This document shows positions 1-4,198 of a stretch of 5,202 bases of DNA, one piece after another; within the stretch, counting starts at the first letter, position 1, and every line of letters starts with the position of its first letter. Location: NCBI GenBank assembly GCA_018969165.1, contig JAGWYX010000355.1, forward strand, positions 1 to 5,202, written 5' to 3'. A program made the translations under genes and the position numbers. The notes under the pieces are model-generated. The model saw only the letters and a program-made list of their open reading frames with translations, did no database searches and was not told the DNA's origin. This DNA comes from Verrucomicrobiota bacterium. GTDB lineage: Bacteria; Verrucomicrobiota; Verrucomicrobiia; Limisphaerales; JAGWYX01.

Positions 1-618
1 GTCCTCGCCGGTGTAGCCGGTGCGCGCGACGAAGGCCGTTTGTCCGAGTGCCGGGAAGGCGGCGAGTTGGTTCTTGTGCAACTCGCTGGCGCGTCCGACG
101 GTCGCGCCGCACAAGGTCGCCGGCGGGATGCAGGCATCGATGAACTCGACCGCGCGGGGGCCCTGCAGGGCGACGGCGCCGAAGGCCTCGGAGACATTTC
201 GGAGATGGACGCCGGGGGATTGCGGAAAGGTGGCCAATTGTTGGCTCAGCCATTTTACGTCGGCCTCGATCCGCGAGGCGTTAATGACCAGCAGGTATTC
301 CTGGTCGCCGACATGATAGGCGTAGAGGTCGTCGATCACCCCGCCGCGTTCGTTGCACATCAGGGTGTATTGGCCGTGGCCGGGATCGATTTGGTTCAGG
401 TTATTGGTCAGGGCGCGGTTGAGGAAATCGCGAGCCGCCGGCCCGCTGATCGAGACCTGGCCCATATGAGAGATGTCGAACAAACCGGCGGCGGTCCGCA
501 CGGCGCGGTGCTCGTCCAGGATGCCGGAGTATTGCACCGGCATTTCCCAACCGCCGAATTCAATCAGGCGCGCCCCCAGTTTCTGGTGTGCGCCGAAGAG
601 CCGTGTGCGTTTCAACAT
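1..618 (-). CDS. gcvT: Aminomethyltransferase (glycine cleavage system T protein), C-terminus cut by window edge
   Basis: The product is the T protein of the cytoplasmic glycine cleavage system. It takes the aminomethyl group carried on the lipoyl arm of H protein, transfers the methylene to tetrahydrofolate and releases ammonia. The 206 visible codons give the N-terminal folate-binding part; the family is usually about 360-370 residues, so roughly 40% is missing beyond base 1. Visible family motifs are FGGWEMPVQY (21-30), DISHMG (48-53), ERGGVIDDLY (90-99, with the Asp pair at 96-97 matching the conserved catalytic/folate-site Asp), VINASR (111-116) and ARTGYTGED (198-206). The ATG at 618 is chosen because an in-frame TAG lies two codons upstream and the N-terminus (MLKRT.LF..H..LGA) matches the family. 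No good Shine-Dalgarno sequence precedes it. It follows the reductase gene after a 264-bp structured gap. No gcvH or gcvP is visible; they could lie to the left. Assignment is very secure. Confidence 0.97.
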   Translation of the reverse strand, partial: MLKRTRLFGAHQKLGARLIEFGGWEMPVQYSGILDEHRAVRTAAGLFDISHMGQVSISGPAARDFLNRALTNNLNQIDPGHGQYTLMCNERGGVIDDLYAYHVGDQEYLLVINASRIEADVKWLSQQLATFPQSPGVHLRNVSEAFGAVALQGPRAVEFIDACIPPATLCGATVGRASELHKNQLAAFPALGQTAFVARTGYTGED

Positions 619-718
619 AATCGGCTAGCCAAGCGCGCCTCAGACCTCAAGTCACCTTGGTCCTGCATCTTCGATTGTTCTTTGCCTTCGTGCATTCCGC
701 GCGTGCGCCTGGCTCATC

Positions 719-800
719 GATTCCTTGAAGCCCCAAACGAAGCGAAGAGGAGGGGCCAAAACTTGACCTGGCCGCAATGAGTTCTCGGCTTCAAGGAATC
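719..800. repeat. 82-bp element bounded by perfect 14-bp inverted repeats
   Basis: The arm GATTCCTTGAAGCC at 719-732 is the exact reverse complement of GGCTTCAAGGAATC at 787-800, with 54 bases between them. A second, inner pair of 5-bp arms (GGCCA at 754-758, TGGCC at 769-773) gives a nested hairpin. GCCCC (730-734) could alternatively pair with GGGGC (752-756), which would compete with the outer stem. A perfect 14-bp inverted match in about 260 bases is unlikely by chance. It could be a non-autonomous repeat with terminal inverted repeats, a stem-loop acting on the mRNA, or a recombination or protein-binding site. No target-site duplication is visible at the flanks, so a transposon origin is unproven. 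Confidence 0.75.
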
Positions 801-880
801 TAGTGCGGTTTAAAGCCCGCGGTCGCCAGTGTGGCGTCCGGCGCCGAAAATCTCAAATCCAAAATCTAACAGCCGCACTG
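801..880. repeat. Second inverted repeat, directly abutting the first and ending next to the reductase stop codon
   Basis: AGTGCGG at 802-808 pairs perfectly with CCGCACT at 873-879. Allowing G-U and one further A-T pair, the arms extend to 801-810 and 871-880. Inside is a compact hairpin, CGCCA (824-828) with TGGCG (832-836) around a three-base loop. The left edge touches the end of the 14-bp repeat at 800, and the right edge lies two bases past the reductase stop codon (883-885). A 7-bp match alone is expected by chance in a region this long, so support comes mainly from its position. On the minus strand there is no T-run after it, so it is not a standard intrinsic terminator. Confidence 0.4.
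847..867. repeat. AT-rich heptamer direct repeat (three units)
   Basis: Three consecutive 7-base units read AAAATCT, CAAATCC, AAAATCT on the plus strand; the first and third are identical and the middle one differs at two positions. The block is strikingly AT-rich within a GC-rich region and lies inside the second inverted repeat, just downstream of the reductase gene. It may be a fragment of a dispersed intergenic repeat family or an AT-rich protein-binding site. Nothing in the window shows a function. Confidence 0.5.
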
Positions 881-882
881 TC

Positions 883-1629
883 TCAGCCCCACTTTTCGGT
901 CTTCATTTGTTCCCGCGGGACGGCCAAGTCCTGCCACACCAGGTGCTCCGCTGCTTCGACCAGCGGGTTGGGACCGCAGGCGTAAAACACCGTGTTGGGC
1001 AGGTCCTGAATCTGTTCCCTGACCCAGGCCCCGTCGATCCGGCCCCGGCGTCCGCTCCACGGATCCTGTGCCGACAACCGGGTGCAGGTGACATAAAAAC
1101 TGAAGTTCCGGTTTTCTTGAGCCAGGGCGCGGAACTCGGCATTGAAGATGATATCGTTGGTCGTGCGCACGCTGTAAAGGACGGTGATCCGGGTCTTAAG
1201 GCGACGCCGCGTCGCTTCGCGGACGAATCCGCGGAACGGCGTGACCCCCGATCCCCCAGCGATGCAGATCAGGTGCTTGTTCGGTTCGAACACGGGCAGA
1301 AACCGGCCGGCCGGCGGAATGACCATCAACTGGTCGCCCGGTTGGGTCCAGTCCACCAGGCGGGTGCCCATTTTGCCTTCGCGCTTGATCGTGATTTCGT
1401 AGAAACCGCGATCCAGCGCGCACGAGGAGAGCGAGTAGGCCCGTTTGTAGGCGGGGGCATCGGGGAAATGCACGGTGATAAACTGACCGGTCTTGAACTC
1501 GACAGCGTAGCCGTCCGGCCATTTGAGCCGGAGCGTCTTGGTGTCGGGCAGCTCCATTGTGGCTGCCTCGACCGTCATTGGGACGATGGGTTTGGGCATG
1601 TGCTTGCGCCCGTTGGCGCAAATCAACAT
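883..1629 (-). CDS. FNR-type FAD/NAD(P)H oxidoreductase without ferredoxin domain
   Basis: This is a 248-residue member of the ferredoxin-NADP+ reductase superfamily, expected to move electrons between NAD(P)H and a partner protein through FAD in the cytoplasm. The N-terminal FAD domain (about 18-115) carries the flavin motif RAYS (63-66). The nucleotide-binding domain (about 118-240) carries GGSGVTPFRG (125-134) and the late FYACGPNPLVEAA (215-227). It ends at KTEKWG; in related oxygenase reductases a similar KTExxG stretch leads into a [2Fe-2S] ferredoxin domain, which is absent here. The partner is therefore a separate, unidentified protein. The start is uncertain: ATG at 1629 gives the longest frame, but a hairpin ends only six bases before it. 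The in-frame ATG at 1599 (Met11, MPKPIVPM) is equally plausible, and neither has a Shine-Dalgarno sequence. It lies 42 bases after the proline-rich membrane protein gene, so co-transcription is possible. The family is secure; the substrate is not. Confidence 0.92.
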   Translation of the reverse strand: MLICANGRKHMPKPIVPMTVEAATMELPDTKTLRLKWPDGYAVEFKTGQFITVHFPDAPAYKRAYSLSSCALDRGFYEITIKREGKMGTRLVDWTQPGDQLMVIPPAGRFLPVFEPNKHLICIAGGSGVTPFRGFVREATRRRLKTRITVLYSVRTTNDIIFNAEFRALAQENRNFSFYVTCTRLSAQDPWSGRRGRIDGAWVREQIQDLPNTVFYACGPNPLVEAAEHLVWQDLAVPREQMKTEKWG

Positions 1630-1635
1630 AGAGTC

Positions 1636-1664
1636 GAGAGCGCCCAGGTGTAAAGGGCGCTTTC
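1636..1664 (-). other. GC-rich hairpin between the membrane protein gene and the reductase gene
   Basis: Bases 1636-1645 and 1655-1664 form a 10-pair stem with one G-U pair and a 9-base loop; the core is AGCGCCC/GGGCGCT. The gap is only 42 bases, and the hairpin fills most of it, starting 7 bases after the upstream gene's stop codon and ending six bases before the ATG at 1629. On the transcribed minus strand it is not followed by a T-tract, so a classical Rho-independent terminator is not supported. It may protect mRNA ends, weaken transcription into the reductase gene, or control ribosome access to the start at 1629. It also makes the later start at 1599 more attractive. Confidence 0.6.
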
Positions 1665-1671
1665 AATTTCA

Positions 1672-2397
1672 CTAAACCTCCAGCCCCGGCGGCGGCCCCA
1701 GGATGACCGCGGCAATCACCGCCTGCCGCGCGGTCGCCGGGTGCCGGAACAACGCTCGCGTCTGGCTGATCTCGACCGAATGAACGGTCCGCCGCACCAC
1801 GGTGGTAGGCCGGACCGGCCGCGAGGTAACCGCGTGCAGCCGCACGGCCACCTGCTGGTCAAGCAAGCTGGCCTGCTGGTAAACCGACATCGCCTGGGAC
1901 AACGCCCCCCGCTGCTCGAGACGTTCGCTCACCGCCTCGTCCATCTGCCGCGCCTGCTGGTAAGCGGCTTGCGACTCGCGCAACGTCGCCAGCCCCGCGG
2001 CGGCGGCTTCGACCCCGCTGGTTGGCGGCGCGACGCCAGCGCGAATCTGCGGCGGCCGAATCGACGGGGGCGCCGCCAAGGGTGTCGGCGGCGGAACGCG
2101 GATTGGCGGGGGCGCCTCGGTCTGGCCCGCAAGCAGGCGACGCAGTTCCTCCTGCCAATCGACCGGTTTCGGCGGTCGGGCTGCGGGGCGCGGCGCAAGC
2201 GGTGGTGGCGGTCGCAGCGCGGGGTGGTCAGCGGGCGGGGCGGGTGTTTGGGCGCCGTCTTCTTCCGATCGGCTGGATTTTCGTCGGAGCAAGTTCGAGA
2301 CCGCCGAGAGAACGATGAACAGCACCACCACCAGATTCACCAGGTCGTTCCAGGAACTCCCGGCGCCGAACAGGCTGATGGCGGGCACCGAAATCAT
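1672..2397 (-). CDS. Proline-rich single-pass membrane protein downstream of floA, function unknown
   Basis: This 241-residue protein belongs to no named family that I recognise. In order it shows a short N-terminus, one predicted membrane helix (about 18-36, NDLVNLVVVLFIVLSAVSN), a basic stop (LLRRKSSR, suggesting a cytoplasmic C-terminus), a proline-rich stretch (52-80), the charged motif WQEELRRLLAG (81-91), more proline-rich linker (97-127), and an Ala/Gln-rich helical part (about 130-190). It ends in a segment (214-240) around HPATARQAVIAAVILGPP. From memory, similar C-terminal ends (RQAI...ILGPP) occur in planctomycete and verrucomicrobial hypothetical proteins; this is unverified. The start is ATG at 2397, next to the hydrophobic N-terminus; GTG at 2406 would add three residues. 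The frame stays open further upstream into floA, but that part looks like out-of-frame coding. It follows floA by 94 bases on the same strand, so a role with the NfeD/FloA membrane assembly is inferred from context only. Confidence 0.85.
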   Translation of the reverse strand: MISVPAISLFGAGSSWNDLVNLVVVLFIVLSAVSNLLRRKSSRSEEDGAQTPAPPADHPALRPPPPLAPRPAARPPKPVDWQEELRRLLAGQTEAPPPIRVPPPTPLAAPPSIRPPQIRAGVAPPTSGVEAAAAGLATLRESQAAYQQARQMDEAVSERLEQRGALSQAMSVYQQASLLDQQVAVRLHAVTSRPVRPTTVVRRTVHSVEISQTRALFRHPATARQAVIAAVILGPPPGLEV

Positions 2398-2491
2398 GTC
2401 GGTCACGGTGAATCCGTAAACCGGTAGCCGCGGCGGCCCGGATTGAATTTGTGGCGATGGGTGCGCATGGGGTGGGGTCGCCGGTTTCCGC

Positions 2492-3565
2492 TCAACTGCC
2501 CGGAGGTTTGGGCGATGGCGTGCTGCTGGTGCCACCGCCGACGCCGCCCGCGCCGCCGCCGGCAATGCTATCGCGCATGGCCGTGTCGGCCTGGATATTT
2601 TTGAACCGGTAATAATCCATGATGCCGAGGTGGCCGCTGCGGAAGGCCTCCGCCATTGCCAACGGCACCTGCGCCTCGGCCTCGACCACGCGGGAGCGCA
2701 TTTCGGCGACCCGGGCGGTCATTTCCTGTTCGAGGGCGACGGCGGCGGCGCGGCGGACCTCGGCCTGGGCCTGGGCGATGAGCTTGTTGGCCTCGGCCTG
2801 CTCGGCCTGCAGCTTGGCGCCGACGTTCTCGCCCACGCTCACGTCGGCGATGTCGATCGAGAGAATCTCGAAGGCGGTGTTGCTATCCAGCGCCTTGCCG
2901 AGAACCGTCTTTGAAATCCGGTCCGGGTTCTCCAGCACGTCCTTGTAGGTGTCCGCCGAGCCGATGGTCGCCACGATGCCTTCGCCCACGCGGGCAATGA
3001 TGGTCTCCTCGGTGGCGCCGCCGACGAAGCGTTCGAGGTGAGTGCGGACGGTGACGCGCGCCTTGGCCTTGATTACGATGCCGTCCTTGGCGACGCCGTC
3101 GATGGTGATTTTGCCGGAGTTGGGGGCCGGGCAATCGATCACCTTGGGGTTGACGGAGGTCTTGACCGCCTCGAGCACGGTCTTGCCGGTGCCCTTGGTG
3201 GCCAGGTCAATGGCGCAGGCGCGATCAAACTCCAGGCGGATGCCGGCCTTTTTGGCGGCGATCAAGGCCAGGACGACCATCTCGATGTTGCCGCCGGCCA
3301 GGAAGTGGGTGGACAGGTCATCCACCGACACGGGCAGGCCGGACTTGACGGCGGTGATGCGGGTATCGACGACCAAGCCGACCGGTACGTTGCGCAGGCG
3401 CAACGCGATCAGCTCGGTGAACTTGACCTTGGCGCCGGAGAACAAGGCGCGAATCCAGACGCTGAAGAAGTTGATCACGACGACGATGATGACGAAGATG
3501 ATCAGCGCCAGGATGCCCCAGAGGATCATCTGGAACTGGCCGAGCAACGGGAGGAGCGGTTTCAT
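2492..3565 (-). CDS. floA: Flotillin-like protein FloA
   Basis: FloA proteins are membrane scaffolds of the SPFH/flotillin superfamily that mark functional membrane microdomains. Visible parts are an N-terminal hydrophobic anchor (about 14-34), then RLRNVPVG (56-63), the SPFH-like core with STHFLAGGNIE (85-95), SVNPKVID (137-144), VRTHLERFVGGATEETIIARVGEGIVATIG (split across 173-202), VLENPDRIS (210-218), and LDSNTAFEILSIDIADV (226-242). An Ala/Glu-rich helical stretch (250-310) contains EQEMTARVAEMRSRVVEAEA, followed by MDYYRFKNIQADT (316-328). The order matches Bacillus FloA closely. At 357 residues it is longer than the roughly 330 usual, because of two small insertions (around 123-128 and 146-155) and a Gly/Ser/Pro-rich tail (334-357). 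The ATG at 3565 overlaps the nfeD stop codon (ATGA); no Shine-Dalgarno sequence is seen, so translation is probably coupled to nfeD. Assignment is very secure. Confidence 0.97.
   Translation of the reverse strand: MKPLLPLLGQFQMILWGILALIIFVIIVVVINFFSVWIRALFSGAKVKFTELIALRLRNVPVGLVVDTRITAVKSGLPVSVDDLSTHFLAGGNIEMVVLALIAAKKAGIRLEFDRACAIDLATKGTGKTVLEAVKTSVNPKVIDCPAPNSGKITIDGVAKDGIVIKAKARVTVRTHLERFVGGATEETIIARVGEGIVATIGSADTYKDVLENPDRISKTVLGKALDSNTAFEILSIDIADVSVGENVGAKLQAEQAEANKLIAQAQAEVRRAAAVALEQEMTARVAEMRSRVVEAEAQVPLAMAEAFRSGHLGIMDYYRFKNIQADTAMRDSIAGGGAGGVGGGTSSTPSPKPPGS
3562..3565 (-). promoter_or_regulatory. ATGA stop/start overlap coupling nfeD and floA
   Basis: The last bases of nfeD (TGA, 3564-3562) overlap the floA start codon (ATG, 3565-3563) by the classic four-base ATGA arrangement. 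The preceding minus-strand stretch is C-rich with no purine-rich ribosome-binding site. Floating ribosomes that terminate on nfeD are therefore the likely source of floA initiation, which would tie the two protein amounts together. Confidence 0.8.
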
Positions 3566-4056
3566 GGTTGGGTGGGTTTGGGGGGCTGCGATTGTACCTG
3601 CGGCAGGGCACGCACGACCACGCGCATGCCTTCGACGGCGATGACTCGGATGGCGGCGCCACGTTCGACGAACGGTCCTTCGGTCACGACATCAATCCGT
3701 TGACCGTTGATGAGCGCCGCTCCGGATGGGCGCAGCGGCGTTTGGGCCAGGCCGGTCTGGTCGAGCAATTCCGGCTTGTCGGTCCCGATTTCCCCGACGG
3801 TGCGCTGGGAGATGAACACCCGGGCCAGGCGGCTGTCGGGAAAATATTTTACCCAGCACAGCGCGACCACGATCAACCCGACCACGACGCCGAGCAGGAT
3901 CAAATGCCCGGTTTGCGCGCCGAAGGTCGCGTAACCCATCACCACGCCGCCAATCAGGCAAAGGACGCCGAGCGAGCCGGCGATCATCCCGGGCAAGACC
4001 GTCTCCAGCAGCAGGAGCAGCGCGCCGACAATAATGAGCGTGGCGACGGTTTCCAT
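3562..4056 (-). CDS. nfeD: NfeD family membrane protein, short form (FloA partner)
   Basis: NfeD-family proteins are encoded beside stomatin/flotillin genes and act with them at the membrane. This 164-residue form lacks the N-terminal serine-protease domain of long NfeD proteins. It has three hydrophobic segments (about 3-22, 25-46 and 50-70), including LETVLPG (17-23) and GVLCLIGGVVMGY (30-42). A cytoplasmic linker leads to a C-terminal OB-fold (about 98-150) with the family signature LRPSGAALINGQRIDVVTEG (108-127), then FVERGAAIRVIAVEGMRVVVR (spanning 129-149). The tail (151-164) is proline/glutamine-rich. The ATG at 4056 is chosen because it includes the whole first membrane helix; it has no Shine-Dalgarno sequence and lies almost at the predicted transcription start, so the message may be leaderless. 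The gene overlaps floA by four bases. The family is secure; the symbol is used in its family sense. Confidence 0.95.
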   Translation of the reverse strand: METVATLIIVGALLLLLETVLPGMIAGSLGVLCLIGGVVMGYATFGAQTGHLILLGVVVGLIVVALCWVKYFPDSRLARVFISQRTVGEIGTDKPELLDQTGLAQTPLRPSGAALINGQRIDVVTEGPFVERGAAIRVIAVEGMRVVVRALPQVQSQPPKPTQP

Positions 4057-4063
4057 TGGCGGA

Positions 4064-4091
4064 ATATTAGAACAATTGCCGCCCGCGGCAA
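4064..4091 (-). promoter_or_regulatory. Candidate sigma70-type promoter for the nfeD-floA operon
   Basis: Read on the minus strand, TTGCCG (4091-4086) and TAATAT (4069-4064) resemble -35 and -10 boxes separated by 16 bases. The AT-rich -10 stands out in a GC-rich background. The expected start point, about six or seven bases downstream, falls at about 4057-4058, directly before the nfeD ATG at 4056. That would give a message with almost no leader. Support is by consensus and position only. Confidence 0.5.
4076..4091. promoter_or_regulatory. Hyphenated palindrome over the -35 region, possible operator
   Basis: TTGCCG at 4076-4081 and CGGCAA at 4086-4091 are perfect 6-bp inverted arms around four bases. 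One arm coincides with the proposed -35 box and the other lies in the spacer, as for a repressor dimer site. Arms of six bases can arise by chance in GC-rich DNA of this length, so this is only a candidate. Confidence 0.3.
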
Positions 4092-4198
4092 GTGGAATTG
4101 GCCGGCGGTGTTTGTAAACGCTGATTTCGCCGGTGGCGCCGGCAGCGCGCGCGCGGGCAACGTCGGCGTCGGCCGGTTCGCCGCCCCGCCTGGTCAGC

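Larger units (their letters stand above)
619..882. other. 264-bp structured intergenic region between the reductase gene and gcvT
   Basis: No convincing coding sequence was found here on either strand. It holds two adjacent inverted repeats (719-800 and 801-880) and an AT-rich heptamer repeat (847-867). The part closest to gcvT (about 619-718) is purine-rich when read in the direction of gcvT transcription, as a 5' leader often is. No convincing sigma70 promoter was found for gcvT. On the minus strand neither inverted repeat is followed by a T-tract, so there is no clear intrinsic terminator. Pieces of the gcvT leader (651-692) superficially recall the glycine riboswitch core, but the supporting helices are absent. 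Confidence 0.6.

Noticed and set aside
651..692. Glycine-riboswitch-like pieces in the gcvT leader (CACGAAGGCAAA at 692-681, CAGG and AAGG further on, minus strand)
   Set aside because: Position upstream of gcvT is right, but the GGAGAG and CUCUC pairing strands and the P3 stem are absent and spacing is wrong. Covariance-model scoring (cmsearch with the glycine aptamer model) would decide; a score above threshold would overturn this.
40..780. Long plus-strand open frame of 246 codons
   Set aside because: It lies antisense to gcvT, which has unmistakable family motifs. The plus-strand translation has no recognisable domain and is an expected by-product of GC-rich codon use.
719..800. Insertion sequence or complete MITE
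   Set aside because: Terminal inverted repeats are present, but no target-site duplication or second copy is visible in the window, so only an inverted-repeat element is claimed.
829..1653. Long plus-strand open frame of 274 codons
   Set aside because: It is the mirror of the flavin reductase gene on the minus strand, whose FAD and NAD(P)H motifs are clear.
1636..1664. Rho-independent terminator
   Set aside because: The stem is strong, but no run of T follows it in the direction of transcription, and the next start codon lies within six bases.
2398..2565. Extended N-terminus (56 more residues) for the proline-rich membrane protein
   Set aside because: The extension overlaps the FloA C-terminus out of frame and is a low-complexity Ala/Pro/Arg sequence with no signal-like character. 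The ATG at 2397 directly precedes the hydrophobic segment.
3038..3703. Plus-strand open frame rich in Asp and Gly
   Set aside because: It is antisense to floA and nfeD. The acidic composition is the reverse reading of their hydrophobic Ile/Val codons.
4129..4143. Hairpin GCCGG/CCGGC downstream of the DUF2851 gene as a terminator
   Set aside because: Only five base pairs and no T-tract; GC-rich DNA yields such short stems by chance.
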